Translations under genes and position numbers: made by a program
The notes under the pieces: model-generated
Told to the model about the DNA's origin: nothing
The model's input: the letters and a program-made list of their open reading frames with translations, nothing else
Database searches by the model: none
Shown here: one piece after another, positions 36,682 through 46,470 of the stretch
How the letters are laid out: each line of letters starts with the position of its first letter
Position numbering within the stretch: position 1 is the stretch's first letter
Source: Qipengyuania vulgaris
GTDB lineage: Bacteria; Pseudomonadota; Alphaproteobacteria; Sphingomonadales; Sphingomonadaceae
Direction of reading: 5' to 3'
Length of the DNA: 64,000 nt
Assembly (NCBI GenBank): GCA_000756795.1
Contig: CCSI01000001.1
Location: 620,001-684,000, forward strand

Positions 36682-37627
36682 TTACGAGCGCACGCTCTAT
36701 CCCGAGATCGAACCCTATGAGACCGGCATGCTCGATGTCGGCGAGGGCCACTCGCTCTATTTCGAGCGCGTCGGTACGCCGGGGGCAAAGCCTGCGGTCT
36801 TCCTCCACGGCGGCCCCGGCGGCGGCATGTCGCCAGCGCATCGCCGCCAGTGGGACCCCGAACTCTACGACGTGCTGCTGTTCGACCAGCGCGGCTGCGG
36901 CAAGTCGCTGCCCTTCGCCGAAATCGAGAACAACGACACTTGGCGCATCGTCGAGGACATTGAAAAGCTGCGCGAGATGTGCGGCCACGAGAAGTGGCAG
37001 GCCTTCGGTGGAAGCTGGGGTGCCACCCTCGCCCTTGCCTATGCCCAGACGCATCCTGAGCGCGTGAGCGAAATCGTCCTGCGCGGCGTGTTCCTCGCCC
37101 GCCAGAAGGAAAAGGACTGGCTCTATTCCTACGGCGCGAGCGAGATCATGGCCGAGCAGTGGGACGACTTCGCAGGCCTCATCCCCGAGGCCGAGCGTGG
37201 CAACCTCGTCCAGGCCTATTACGACCGCCTGACCAGCAACGACGAGGAAACCCGTGTTGTCGCTGCGCGCGAATGGTCGCTGTGGGAAGGCAATGTTGCC
37301 ACCCTGCTACCAGACGAGGCATTGCTCGACAGCTTCGGCGACCCGGCCAAGGCCATCCCGTTCGCCCGCATCTGTGCCAAGTTCTTCCTGCAGGACTTCT
37401 TCCTCGAGGAAGCGCAGCTGCTGAAGAATGTCGATCGTATCAAGCATATCCCCGGCATCATCGTGCAGGGTCGTCACGACATCTGCACGCCGCCGACCAG
37501 CGCATGGGAGTTGAAGAAGGCATGGCCCGAAGCCGAGCTCTGGATTGTCCACGATGCCGGCCACTCGGCAGGCGAGCCGGGTATCATCGACGGCCTCGTC
37601 CGCGCGACCGACAAGCTTGCGGGGTAG
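36674..37627 (+). CDS. pip: Proline iminopeptidase
   Basis: Alpha/beta hydrolase of 317 residues that releases N-terminal proline. Features: oxyanion HGGPGGG, DQRGCGKS motif, nucleophile Ser in GGSWGATLALAYAQTHPE, catalytic Asp in GRHDICTP and His in DAGHSAGEPG, all as in bacterial Pip (S33 family). The start at 36674 overlaps the lipoprotein stop by eight bases; the open frame upstream of it is shadow. It precedes trpG by 69 bp. Confidence 0.93.
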   Translation: MIDYERTLYPEIEPYETGMLDVGEGHSLYFERVGTPGAKPAVFLHGGPGGGMSPAHRRQWDPELYDVLLFDQRGCGKSLPFAEIENNDTWRIVEDIEKLREMCGHEKWQAFGGSWGATLALAYAQTHPERVSEIVLRGVFLARQKEKDWLYSYGASEIMAEQWDDFAGLIPEAERGNLVQAYYDRLTSNDEETRVVAAREWSLWEGNVATLLPDEALLDSFGDPAKAIPFARICAKFFLQDFFLEEAQLLKNVDRIKHIPGIIVQGRHDICTPPTSAWELKKAWPEAELWIVHDAGHSAGEPGIIDGLVRATDKLAG

Positions 37628-37696
37628 GAAGGCTGAGACGGCGGGCAGCTTTCCTTCCTTGAAAGCGCGCCCCTCCCTCGCCAATCAAGCACTGCA

Positions 37697-38311
37697 ATGA
37701 CCGCCAACCGCTCCATCCTCGTCATCGACAATTACGACAGCTTCACCTTCAACCTCGTCCATTACCTGATGGAACTGGGGGCCGAGGTTGAGGTCGTGCG
37801 CAATGACGCCATCACGGCACAGGAAGCCCTCGCGAAGGACGCTGCGGGGTATCTCATCTCGCCAGGTCCCTGCACGCCCAACGAAGCGGGTGTGAGCCTC
37901 GACCTTGTCGCCGCCTGTGCCGGAGCGAAGAAACCGCTGCTCGGCGTGTGCCTCGGCCACCAGTCCATTGGCCAGCATTTCGGCGGCAAGGTGGTTCGCG
38001 GCGGGCTGATGCATGGCAAGACCAGCGACCTCACCCACGACGGCAGCGGGGTTTTCGAAGGACTGCCCTCGTCCTATACCGCTACACGTTACCATTCGCT
38101 GGTGGTCGAGGACATTCCGGACTGCCTGCTCGTCAATGCAACCAGCGAGACCCCGGGCCTCGATGGCTCCAGCGTCATGGGCTTCCGACACCGCGAGCTG
38201 CCCATCCACGGCGTGCAGTTCCATCCGGAAAGCATCGCCACCGAGCACGGACATGCATTGCTCGCCAATTTTCTTGCCATTTGCGGCATCGACGCCAAGG
38301 TCCCCGCATGA
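37697..38311 (+). CDS. trpG: Anthranilate synthase component II (glutamine amidotransferase)
   Basis: Supplies ammonia to TrpE. The 204-residue class I glutaminase has [11 protein letters not shown] at the start, [12 protein letters not shown], nucleophile Cys in [10 protein letters not shown], and His/Glu in VQFHPESIA. It overlaps trpD by four bases. Members of this type may also serve PabB. A weak hairpin (AAGGCTG / CAGCTTT around 37629-37652) lies upstream, not clearly an attenuator. Confidence 0.94.
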   Translation: MTANRSILVIDNYDSFTFNLVHYLMELGAEVEVVRNDAITAQEALAKDAAGYLISPGPCTPNEAGVSLDLVAACAGAKKPLLGVCLGHQSIGQHFGGKVVRGGLMHGKTSDLTHDGSGVFEGLPSSYTATRYHSLVVEDIPDCLLVNATSETPGLDGSSVMGFRHRELPIHGVQFHPESIATEHGHALLANFLAICGIDAKVPA

Positions 38312-39300
38312 AACAGCTTCCCTCCGCCGACACGCATCTCGACGAAGCCCAGGCGCATGAGGTCTTTGGCTGGATCCTCGACGGCGAGACGAGCGATGAG
38401 GAAATCGGCCGTTTCCTGGTCGACATGTCTGCCCGAAGCGAAACCTCGGATGAAATCGCCGGTGCGGCGCGAGCGCTGCGCGAACGGCTCATTCCCATCG
38501 ACGCCCCCGAAGGCACGGTGGACTGCTGCGGCACGGGCGGCGACGGCCATCATACACTCAACGTCTCGACGGCAGTCAGCCTGCTGGTAGCGGCTTGCGG
38601 CGTCCCCGTGGCGAAGCATGGCAACCGTGCCGCCAGTTCGAAATCGGGTGCCGCGGACACGCTGGAAGCTCTCGGCCTCGACATGGAAGCTGCGGGAAGA
38701 ACCGCCGAGAAGACCTTGAACGAATTGGGAATTTGCTTCCTCTTCGCCAAGAACCATCACCCCGCCATGGGCCGTATCCAGCCCATTCGCCAGAAGCTGG
38801 GCGTGCGCACCATTTTCAACCTGATGGGCCCGCTGTCGAACCCCGCTGGCGTCACCCGCCAGCTCATCGGCATTGCCCGCCCTGCCTACGTCCCGATTTA
38901 CGCGGCCGCCAAGGCCAAGCTCGGTACCGAGCGAACCTTTATTGCCTCTGGCGACGAGGGGCTGGACGAATTGAGCCTCGCTGGCGGCAACGAGCTGGCC
39001 GACGTCAAGGGCAATGACTTCGAAATGCGCCGCGTTGTCGCCGTGCAGGCGAATCTCCCCCACGCGCCGGTCGAGGCAATTCGCGGCGGTGACCCGGAGC
39101 ATAACGCCAAGGCGCTCGAAGCGCTCCTTATGGGCGCTCCCGGCCCCTATCGCGATGCGGTGCTGTTGAACGCTGCAGCGACGCTCATCGTTGCGGGCAA
39201 GACCAGCGACTGGACCGAAGGCGCCGAGATGGCGGGAGAAGCCATCGATTCCGGCCGCGCCAAACAGCTTATGGTCGACTGGATCGCGCTCGCCCAATGA
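38308..39300 (+). CDS. trpD: Anthranilate phosphoribosyltransferase
   Basis: Joins anthranilate to PRPP. The 330-residue protein has the PRPP/Mg motif [24 protein letters not shown], the NHHPAMG and [15 protein letters not shown] blocks. The ATG at 38308 overlaps the trpG stop; the frame's earlier Met residues fall inside trpG. It is coupled to trpC by a four-base overlap. Confidence 0.95.
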   Translation: MKQLPSADTHLDEAQAHEVFGWILDGETSDEEIGRFLVDMSARSETSDEIAGAARALRERLIPIDAPEGTVDCCGTGGDGHHTLNVSTAVSLLVAACGVPVAKHGNRAASSKSGAADTLEALGLDMEAAGRTAEKTLNELGICFLFAKNHHPAMGRIQPIRQKLGVRTIFNLMGPLSNPAGVTRQLIGIARPAYVPIYAAAKAKLGTERTFIASGDEGLDELSLAGGNELADVKGNDFEMRRVVAVQANLPHAPVEAIRGGDPEHNAKALEALLMGAPGPYRDAVLLNAAATLIVAGKTSDWTEGAEMAGEAIDSGRAKQLMVDWIALAQ

Positions 39301-40082
39301 ACAAGCTCGAGCAGATTTGCGCCACCAAGCGTGAGGAAGTCGCTGCGCGCAAGGCTGGGCGAAGCCTCGCCGATCTCGCGGCACTCGCAAGCGAGCAGAC
39401 CGCACCGCGCGGCTTCATGCGTGCATTGGAAGAGAAACAAGAGAGCGGTTTCGGTCTCATCGCCGAAATCAAGAAGGCTTCGCCGTCGAAAGGCATCATC
39501 CGCGAGGACTTCCATCCTGCCGACCACGCCCGCGCCTATGCCGCCGGGGGAGCTGCCTGCCTGTCAGTCCTTACCGATGCTCCCTATTTTCAAGGCCACG
39601 AGGACTACCTCGTCGCCGCACGCGGAGCTTGCGACTTGCCGGTCCTGCGCAAGGATTTCATGGTCGACCCCTGGCAGGTCGCGGAGGCGCGCGCGATTGG
39701 GGCAGACGCCATCCTCATCATCGTCGCAGCGCTTGAAGACAGCCAGATGGTGGAGATCGAAGACGCGGCCATCGAACAGGGCATGGACGTTCTGGTCGAG
39801 GTGCATGACGCTGAGGAACTCGACCGCGCAAGCGTGCTGAAGTCACGCCTTCTCGGGGTAAACAACCGCAATCTCAAGACCTTCGAGACAGACCTTACCA
39901 CGACGGAGCAGCTTGCCGAGCGTGCGCCGAAGGATGCCTTGCTGGTCGGTGAGAGCGGCATATTCACGCATGATGATTGCCAGCGCCTTGCCCGCGCCGG
40001 GGTGCGCAGCTTCCTCGTCGGGGAAAGCCTGATGCGGCAGGACGATGTTGAGCAGGCAACGCGGACCTTGCTGCATGGCTAG
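39297..40082 (+). CDS. trpC: Indole-3-glycerol phosphate synthase
   Basis: Monofunctional TIM-barrel synthase (261 residues; not fused to TrpF). Conserved segments are [45 protein letters not shown] and VGESGI. It overlaps moaC by eight bases. TrpF, TrpA and TrpB are not in this window. Confidence 0.95.
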   Translation: MNKLEQICATKREEVAARKAGRSLADLAALASEQTAPRGFMRALEEKQESGFGLIAEIKKASPSKGIIREDFHPADHARAYAAGGAACLSVLTDAPYFQGHEDYLVAARGACDLPVLRKDFMVDPWQVAEARAIGADAILIIVAALEDSQMVEIEDAAIEQGMDVLVEVHDAEELDRASVLKSRLLGVNNRNLKTFETDLTTTEQLAERAPKDALLVGESGIFTHDDCQRLARAGVRSFLVGESLMRQDDVEQATRTLLHG

Positions 40083-40548
40083 GCTTACGCATCTCGACGA
40101 CAAGGGCGCAGCGCACATGGTCGATGTTGGTACCAAGGCCGAAACGGTCCGCAGCGCGGTTGCAGAAGGACGCATCCGGATGAGCGCGGAAGCACTCGAA
40201 GCGTTGATGTCCGGAAGTGGCCCGAAGGGCGACGCGCTCGCGACGGCGCGCATTGCCGGCATCATGGCCGCCAAGCGAACCGGAGAGCTGATACCGCTCT
40301 GCCACCCCCTCTGGCTTGAAAGCGTGACTGTCGAATTCGCCCGCGAATCGGACGCAATCAGGGTCTCCGCCACGGCATCGCTGACCGGCAAGACGGGAGT
40401 CGAAATGGAGGCAATGACCGCCGCCAGCGTCGCGCTGCTCACGCTTTACGACATGGGCAAGGCCATCGACCGCGCCATGGTCATCGAAGGTGTTCGCCTC
40501 CTTGAAAAGACCGGCGGCAAGTCCGGAACGTGGACTGCGCCGGACTGA
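40075..40548 (+). CDS. moaC: Cyclic pyranopterin monophosphate synthase MoaC
   Basis: Molybdenum-cofactor enzyme of 157 residues that completes formation of cyclic pyranopterin monophosphate. Motifs [10 protein letters not shown] (conserved CH), [21 protein letters not shown] and [17 protein letters not shown] are diagnostic (second motif read as [11 protein letters not shown] and [10 protein letters not shown]). The ATG at 40075 overlaps the trpC stop (ATGGCTAG). In many relatives moeA follows; here lexA comes next. Confidence 0.94.
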   Translation: MARLTHLDDKGAAHMVDVGTKAETVRSAVAEGRIRMSAEALEALMSGSGPKGDALATARIAGIMAAKRTGELIPLCHPLWLESVTVEFARESDAIRVSATASLTGKTGVEMEAMTAASVALLTLYDMGKAIDRAMVIEGVRLLEKTGGKSGTWTAPD

Positions 40549-40625
40549 AACGGGAACGCCTGTTCTCGCGTAACTGCCTCCAGAATGGCGGGAATGCTTG
40601 ACTTGGCGAAAATGGTTGCCTAATT

Positions 40626-40654
40626 GTTCCACATTCGTTCACAGCTTTGTGAAC
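40626..40654 (+). promoter_or_regulatory. LexA operator (SOS box) of lexA
   Basis: GTTC at 40626-40629, seven bases, GTTC at 40637-40640: an exact alphaproteobacterial SOS box (GTTC-N7-GTTC), 35 bp before the lexA ATG. The second GTTC also begins a palindrome GTTCACA-gctt-TGTGAAC (40637-40654). Presence before lexA implies autoregulation. Confidence 0.85.
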
Positions 40655-40674
40655 AGCAATGTGGGAGCATTTGG

Positions 40675-41364
40675 ATGCTGACTGCCAAGCAGCACGAACT
40701 TATCCGCTTTATCCAGCAGAAGCTGGAGGAAACCGGTATCTCGCCCTCTTTCGAGGAGATGAAGGAAGCGCTCGATCTGAAGAGCAAGTCGGGCGTGCAC
40801 CGCCTGATTTCCGCGCTCGAGGAACGCGGCTTCATCCGTCGCCTGCCCAATCGCGCGCGGGCCTTGGAAATCGTCAAGCTGCCCGAAGACGCCGTAACCA
40901 GCCCGTCGCGCGCTGCGCCAGCCAACGATACGGTGGTCTCGATTGCCTCGGCCAAGCCTGCCGCGCCGGAACCGGCCAACGACATCATCGACGTGCCGCT
41001 CCACGGCCGCATCGCTGCAGGCGCACCTATCGAGGCAATCGAGGGTCAGTCCTCGATGCCGGTGCCTGCTGCCCTGCTCGGACCGGGCGATCACTACGCG
41101 CTTGAGGTAAGCGGCGATTCGATGATTGAAGCCGGCATTTTCGATGGCGACTTCGCGCTTGTGAAGCGCTGCGAAAGCGCCCGCGACGGCGAAATTGTGG
41201 TCGCGCTGGTCGATAACGAGGAAGCCACGCTCAAATACCTGCGCAAGGATGGGCCGATGGTGCGGCTCGACCCGGCCAATGGCTCTTACGAGCCGCAAAT
41301 TTACGAAGCCGGCCGCGTGCAGGTTCAGGGCAAACTCGCTGGGCTCCTGCGCCGCTATCATTGA
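40675..41364 (+). CDS. lexA: SOS repressor LexA
   Basis: Represses DNA-repair genes until RecA filaments stimulate its self-cleavage. The 229-residue protein has an N-terminal winged HTH ([21 protein letters not shown], about 22-42), a linker, and an S24 peptidase domain: cleavage bond A115-G116 in [10 protein letters not shown]149 in SGDSMIEAG and K187 in EEATLKYL. The ATG at 40675 has GTGGGAG upstream; it sits 127 bp after moaC with its own SOS box. Confidence 0.95.
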   Translation: MLTAKQHELIRFIQQKLEETGISPSFEEMKEALDLKSKSGVHRLISALEERGFIRRLPNRARALEIVKLPEDAVTSPSRAAPANDTVVSIASAKPAAPEPANDIIDVPLHGRIAAGAPIEAIEGQSSMPVPAALLGPGDHYALEVSGDSMIEAGIFDGDFALVKRCESARDGEIVVALVDNEEATLKYLRKDGPMVRLDPANGSYEPQIYEAGRVQVQGKLAGLLRRYH

Positions 41365-41407
41365 TTGCGCGCCCAAGTCCTTCGGATTCGCTGAAGGTAT
41401 AGATGAG

Positions 41408-41445
41408 AAGGCGTCCGGCGATAGTCGGGCGCCTTTTCTATTTTT
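41408..41445. terminator. Rho-independent terminator between lexA and comEC
   Basis: Ten-base-pair stem aaggcgtccg / cgggcgcctt (one T-G wobble), loop gcgatagt, followed by ttctattttt on the plus strand. It separates the convergent lexA and comEC genes. Confidence 0.87.
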
Positions 41446-41448
41446 GGC

Positions 41449-43635
41449 CTAGCGGTTTTCCGGAGGCTCCCACCACCCGTGCTGCCCCTGCCGTGAAGCG
41501 ACGGTGTCGGTTCGTTCTTCGGCTAGGTAAAGTGCAGTCCCACCATTCCCGGCAATGAAGCGTCCGTCGGCCTTGAGCCATCGGGGCTTGCAACTGCGCG
41601 GAAGCCAGCGGTCGGCGATGACGATGTCCGCCTTCTCGCAAGCGGAGGCCAGCGCGCGTTCGTCGATACGCTGGCGGGTTCGCGCCACCAGCAAGTGCCA
41701 GGTCCGTCCTTCGCGGGTCATCGGAAGGCTGCAGAAGTCATTGCTGCACCGTGCGCCCGGCCAGCGGGTCATCGAAAGCGGAGCGGCCTTCGTCCCCGCC
41801 AGCTCTCCGATATTCTGCTGCGCATAGGACCCGGGGCTATCGCGCAGGACAAATAGCTCTCCCTCTTCGCCGACCAAGCCAACGTCACGTCCATCGCGGG
41901 TAATCAGGATGTCGGGCGCTCGCGCTGACAGGAGCATGAGAACACCCACCAGCGCGGGCAAGAGCCCGAGCAATCGCGCCTTTCCCCTCCACAAGGCTAG
42001 CCAAAGCCCTCCGGCTACAAACACCATGACCGTCGTCAGACCGATATGAGGAACGAGCTTCACTGCACCCGGCTGCGAAGCCGTGGTGTGGGCAATAGCG
42101 AGAAGGAGGTCGAGGGACTGACCGGCCAGCCACCAGAACGGCGCTCCCAGCCCCAAAAGATCGAAAAGTAGCGCAATCGCAATGAGGGGCATGGAGATGA
42201 AGGTCACCAGCGGAATGGCGATGACGTTCGCGAAAGCACCGTAAAGACCTGCGCGATGGAAATGGAAGAGCACGATGGGTGTCAGGGCTATTTCGATGAC
42301 GAGGCCGGTCACGAACAGCATTAACACCCGCCGCGCCAACCAGCGGGCTTTGCTTTCCTCCCGCGGGGCGAGGAAGTCGCGAACGCGCTTCGCGTTGTGC
42401 AGCGCGACGATGGCCATGACTGCCGCAAAGCTCATCTGGAAGCTCGGTCCGACGAGTGATTCCGGCCACATGAGCAGCACGACGGCAGCCGCCACTGCCA
42501 CCATGCGCATGGAAAGCGGCTCTCGCCCAAGTGCCAGCGCTATCAGCACCAGTACCGCGCCCACGCAGCTACGCACCGTAGGCACCTGCGCGCCTGTAAG
42601 GAGAGTATAACCGATCCCAGCGCCCGCCGCGATGGCAGCGGCAAGTAGTGGCAGACGGACCCGCAAGGTCAGCCACGGCCACAGCGCCAGAATTTTCAAA
42701 GCGAGGAAATAGGCCGCCGCAATAACCGCACTCACGTGCAACCCGCTGATGGAGAGAAGGTGAGTGAGCCCCGCATCTCGCATCGCGACCTCATCGGCCT
42801 CGCTGATAGCCCCGCGATCTCCGCTGGCAAAAGCGGCTGCGATGCTGCCCGCACCCCCGCCAAGATTGTCCTGCACATGGCCCGACAACCAGCGCTGGAC
42901 TTGCGCAATTCGCCCCTCCCCGCCCGTGGCCTGCTCCAGAACTTCAACATCGCCGACCAGCGAGCCCGTAGCCGCATAGCCGTCGAACCACGCTCTCCGG
43001 GCAAAGTCGTAAGCCCCCGGAAGCAGCGGTGGCGATGGAGGCATGAGGCGCGCGCGCAGCCGGACCCGCGCTCCTTCGCGCAATTCGGCAAAATCCTTCT
43101 CGCGTGGCACGTTGACGCGCACCTTGATGGCGCGTCCTGCCTCGGCATCCCGGCTCGCGAGGACCAGGCGCACCCTACCTTCGGCCGGTTGCTCTTCGCG
43201 CTCTAGAATTCGCGCATCGAGTTGCATGAGCGCCGGACGGTCGAGGGGCTCGGCCCCAACCATTTCCGACCGCGCCCACACGACTGCCATTCCCGCCGCG
43301 AAAGCCAAACCCAAAGCTGTCACCGCGAGCCTCAGATGCGCCCGCTCGTCCTCTCCCTTCCATGCGGCCTGAGCCGCCAGGGCAAGCAGTACGGCCAGCC
43401 CTCCCGCGCCGAGCCATTGCCACGGCTCGCCCAGCACGAACCAATTCCCGACACCGCTCGCAAAGGCAACAACCAGCCACGGCCCCTTGTCGAAGCCGGA
43501 GGCGGCGAGAAATCCCTCGATAGCGCCAGCGAATCTGGACATTGCGTCGCGCATGCGCCAAGGGCGCTGCACTGCAGCATCGGCGGTATCATCCGCATCG
43601 CCGAACGGAACCAGCGGCGTCCCCTGCGTCGCCAT
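41449..43635 (-). CDS. comEC: ComEC/Rec2-family DNA uptake channel
   Basis: Polytopic inner-membrane protein of 728 residues that would carry single-stranded DNA into the cytoplasm during natural transformation. An N-terminal DUF4131-like region (about 30-190) is followed by the Competence domain with the signature [13 protein letters not shown] and many membrane helices (about 240-560). The last 150 residues lack the HxHxDH motif of the metallo-beta-lactamase nuclease domain found in Gram-positive ComEC. The ATG at 43635 is chosen; the ATG at 43683 would overlap gltX. No other competence genes are nearby. Confidence 0.87.
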   Translation of the reverse strand: MATQGTPLVPFGDADDTADAAVQRPWRMRDAMSRFAGAIEGFLAASGFDKGPWLVVAFASGVGNWFVLGEPWQWLGAGGLAVLLALAAQAAWKGEDERAHLRLAVTALGLAFAAGMAVVWARSEMVGAEPLDRPALMQLDARILEREEQPAEGRVRLVLASRDAEAGRAIKVRVNVPREKDFAELREGARVRLRARLMPPSPPLLPGAYDFARRAWFDGYAATGSLVGDVEVLEQATGGEGRIAQVQRWLSGHVQDNLGGGAGSIAAAFASGDRGAISEADEVAMRDAGLTHLLSISGLHVSAVIAAAYFLALKILALWPWLTLRVRLPLLAAAIAAGAGIGYTLLTGAQVPTVRSCVGAVLVLIALALGREPLSMRMVAVAAAVVLLMWPESLVGPSFQMSFAAVMAIVALHNAKRVRDFLAPREESKARWLARRVLMLFVTGLVIEIALTPIVLFHFHRAGLYGAFANVIAIPLVTFISMPLIAIALLFDLLGLGAPFWWLAGQSLDLLLAIAHTTASQPGAVKLVPHIGLTTVMVFVAGGLWLALWRGKARLLGLLPALVGVLMLLSARAPDILITRDGRDVGLVGEEGELFVLRDSPGSYAQQNIGELAGTKAAPLSMTRWPGARCSNDFCSLPMTREGRTWHLLVARTRQRIDERALASACEKADIVIADRWLPRSCKPRWLKADGRFIAGNGGTALYLAEERTDTVASRQGQHGWWEPPENR

Positions 43636-43663
43636 GCAAATACCTGAAAGGAAAGAGCAAGGA

Positions 43664-45088
43664 ATGGCAAGCGAAACCGGCAATCAGGTCGTCACGCGGT
43701 TCGCGCCCTCGCCCACCGGCTTCCTTCATATTGGCGGCGCGCGCACCGCGCTGTTCAACTGGCTCTACGCCCGCCACCACGGCGGCCGCGCGCTCCTGCG
43801 TATCGAGGATACCGACCGCAAGCGCAGCACGCAGGACGCCATCGACAAGATTATCGAAGGGCTCGACTGGCTTGGCCTCGATTTCGACGAGCCGCCCGTG
43901 TTCCAGTCCGACCGTGCCGAGCGTCATGCCGAAGTCGCGCATGCCCTGCTCGAGGCGGGCCATGCCTACAAGTGCTACGCCACGCCCGAAGAGTTGGAAG
44001 AGATGCGCGCCCAGCAGCGCGCCAACAAGCAGCCCATGCGCTACGACCGTCGCTGGCGCGATCGCGACGAGAGCGAGGCCCCTGCTGGCGCGCCCTACGT
44101 CATCCGCCTGAAGGTCCCGACCGAAGGCGAAACCGTCATCAATGACGAGGTGCAGGGCAAGGTCACGGTCAAGAACGCGGAAATCGACGACTACGTCCTG
44201 CTGCGCGCCGACGGAACACCGACCTATATGCTCGCCGTTGTTGTCGACGACCACGACATGGGCGTCACGCACATCATCCGCGGCGACGACCACCTCAACA
44301 ATGCTTTCCGCCAGCTTCCCATAATCCGCGCGATGGATGTCATCGAAGGTGGCTGGCCCGACCCGGTCTATGCACATGTCCCGCTCATCCACGGTGCGGA
44401 CGGTGCGAAGCTGTCGAAACGTCACGGCGCAGTCGGCGTCGAAGCCTATCGCGACGAGGAAGGCGTCCTCCCCGAAGCGTTGTTCAACTACCTCCTCCGC
44501 CTTGGCTGGGGTCATGGCGATCGCGAGGAAATTACCAAGGCCGAAGCCATCGAGCTGTTCGACCTCGATGGCGTGGGCAAGAGTCCTTCGCGTTTCGACA
44601 TCAAGAAGCTGCAGAACCTCAACGGGCATTACATCCGCGAAGCCGATGATGCGCGGCTTGCAACAATGGTGGCGGAGAAACTCGGCGAAAAGGCCGATGT
44701 GAAGCTTCTCACCGAGGCCATGCCGGTCCTCAAGCCGCGCGCCAAGAGTGTCGATGAACTAGTTGAAGGCGCTGCCTTTTTGTTCAAGCAGCGTCCGCTC
44801 GAACTGACCGAGAAGGCTGCAAGCCAGCTCGACGATGAGGCACGGGCGCGCCTTGGCGGGCTTTCGGCCCGTCTGGCCAAGGAAAATCACTGGACATTGG
44901 AGGCTCTCGAAGCCACTACGAAATCGTATGCCGAGGAGCTCGAACTGGGTCTCGGCAAGCTGGCGCAACCCTTGCGGGCGGCGCTGACGGGCACCACGAC
45001 TTCGCCCGGAATTTTCGATGTACTGGTCCTGCTGGGCAAGGAAGAGTCGCTCGCGCGTATCGACGCGCAGGCATCCGGCGCAGAGTAA
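43664..45088 (+). CDS. gltX: Glutamyl-tRNA synthetase
   Basis: Charges tRNA-Glu. The 474-residue class I enzyme has the HIGH equivalent [28 protein letters not shown], and the KMSKS equivalent KLSKRHG. The ATG at 43664 is preceded by AAGGA. Alphaproteobacteria often have two gltX copies; this one is next to gltA, as is common in the group. It diverges from comEC over 28 bp. Confidence 0.95.
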   Translation: MASETGNQVVTRFAPSPTGFLHIGGARTALFNWLYARHHGGRALLRIEDTDRKRSTQDAIDKIIEGLDWLGLDFDEPPVFQSDRAERHAEVAHALLEAGHAYKCYATPEELEEMRAQQRANKQPMRYDRRWRDRDESEAPAGAPYVIRLKVPTEGETVINDEVQGKVTVKNAEIDDYVLLRADGTPTYMLAVVVDDHDMGVTHIIRGDDHLNNAFRQLPIIRAMDVIEGGWPDPVYAHVPLIHGADGAKLSKRHGAVGVEAYRDEEGVLPEALFNYLLRLGWGHGDREEITKAEAIELFDLDGVGKSPSRFDIKKLQNLNGHYIREADDARLATMVAEKLGEKADVKLLTEAMPVLKPRAKSVDELVEGAAFLFKQRPLELTEKAASQLDDEARARLGGLSARLAKENHWTLEALEATTKSYAEELELGLGKLAQPLRAALTGTTTSPGIFDVLVLLGKEESLARIDAQASGAE

Positions 45089-45129
45089 TCTGGCCCGCAG
45101 ACCGAATGGAATGAACTGAGGAGATACGC

Positions 45130-46416
45130 GTGGCCGACAAGCAGGCAACTCTCAATATAGGCGGACAGACGCAGGACTTCCCCGTCCTCGAAGGCAGCGT
45201 CGGACCCGACGTGGTCGACATCCGCAAACTTTACGGCACCACCGGCAAGTTCACTTACGACCCGGGTTACAAGTCGACCGCCAGCTGCGAAAGCGCGCTG
45301 ACCTATATCGACGGTGAAGAAGGCGTCCTGCTGCACCGCGGTTACCCCATCGGCCAGCTGGCAGAGCATTCCAGCTTCATGGAAGTCGCCTACCTGCTGC
45401 TGAACGGCGAACTGCCGAACCAGACCGAACTCGACGATTTCGACAACACCATCACGCGCCACACCATGGTGCATGACCAGCTGCGCCAGTTCTATCAGGG
45501 CTTCCGCCGCGACGCGCACCCGATGGCCATCATGTGCGGCGTGGTCGGCGCGCTGTCGGCGTTCTACCATGACAGCACCGACATCTCGGACCCCGAGCAC
45601 CGCAAGATTTCGAGCCACCGTCTCATCGCCAAGATGCCGACGATTGCGGCGATGGCGTACAAATATGCGGTCGGCCAGCCGTTCCTGCAGCCGAAGAACG
45701 ACCTCAGCTACACGGGCAACTTCCTGCGCATGACCTTCGGCGTTCCGGCTGAGGAATATGAAGTGCACCCGGCCATCGAAAAGGCGATGGACCGCATCTT
45801 CATCCTCCACGCCGACCACGAGCAGAACGCCTCGACCTCGACTGTCCGTCTCGCCGGTTCTTCTGGCGCGAACCCGTTTGCCTGCATCGCGGCCGGTATC
45901 GCCTGTCTCTGGGGCCCGGCTCACGGCGGCGCCAACGAAGCTGCGCTCAACATGCTGCAGGAAATCGGCTCGCCCGACCGCATTCCGCACTATATCGAGC
46001 GCGCCAAGGACAAGAACGACCCGTTCCGCCTGATGGGCTTCGGTCACCGCGTCTACAAGAATTACGATCCGCGCGCGACCGTCATGCAGCAGACGCTGCG
46101 TGAGGTGTTCGAGGCGCTCAACGTCAACGACCCGGTCTTCGAAACCGCGCTGCAGCTCGAGGAACTCGCGCTCAACGACGATTACTTCAAGGAAAAGAAG
46201 CTCTTCCCGAACGTGGACTTCTATTCGGGCATCATCCTGAATTCGATCGGTTTCCCGACCACCATGTTCACCGCGCTCTTCGCGTTGGCCCGCACTGTGG
46301 GCTGGGTTGCGCAGTGGAACGAAATGATTTCGGACCCCGCACAGGTCATCGGCCGTCCGCGCCAGCTTTACACTGGTCCGACGGAACGCGACTACGTGCC
46401 CATCGGCCAGCGCTGA
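45130..46416 (+). CDS. gltA: Citrate synthase
   Basis: First enzyme of the citric acid cycle, 428 residues (type II, hexameric form). Catalytic His in [12 protein letters not shown], His in [15 protein letters not shown] and Asp in FYSGIILNS upstream context NVDFYSG are visible; [14 protein letters not shown] precedes. The start is a GTG with GGAG at eight bases. It follows gltX by 41 bp. A UUCG-loop terminator ends the unit. Confidence 0.95.
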   Translation: MADKQATLNIGGQTQDFPVLEGSVGPDVVDIRKLYGTTGKFTYDPGYKSTASCESALTYIDGEEGVLLHRGYPIGQLAEHSSFMEVAYLLLNGELPNQTELDDFDNTITRHTMVHDQLRQFYQGFRRDAHPMAIMCGVVGALSAFYHDSTDISDPEHRKISSHRLIAKMPTIAAMAYKYAVGQPFLQPKNDLSYTGNFLRMTFGVPAEEYEVHPAIEKAMDRIFILHADHEQNASTSTVRLAGSSGANPFACIAAGIACLWGPAHGGANEAALNMLQEIGSPDRIPHYIERAKDKNDPFRLMGFGHRVYKNYDPRATVMQQTLREVFEALNVNDPVFETALQLEELALNDDYFKEKKLFPNVDFYSGIILNSIGFPTTMFTALFALARTVGWVAQWNEMISDPAQVIGRPRQLYTGPTERDYVPIGQR

Positions 46417-46438
46417 TAGTCACTGGAATTTTTGGGAG

Positions 46439-46466
46439 AGGGGCGCTTCGGCGTCCCTTTTTCTTT
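46439..46466 (+). terminator. Rho-independent terminator of gltA
   Basis: Eight-base-pair stem aggggcgc / gcgtccct closed by a UUCG tetraloop (46447-46450), followed by ttttcttt. It lies in the 54-bp gap between convergent gltA and the kinase-like gene. Confidence 0.88.
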
Positions 46467-46470
46467 GCCC

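Noticed and set aside
37629-37652. Hairpin before trpG as a tryptophan attenuator
   Set aside because: Short stem with wobble, no leader peptide with Trp codons and no clean T-run.
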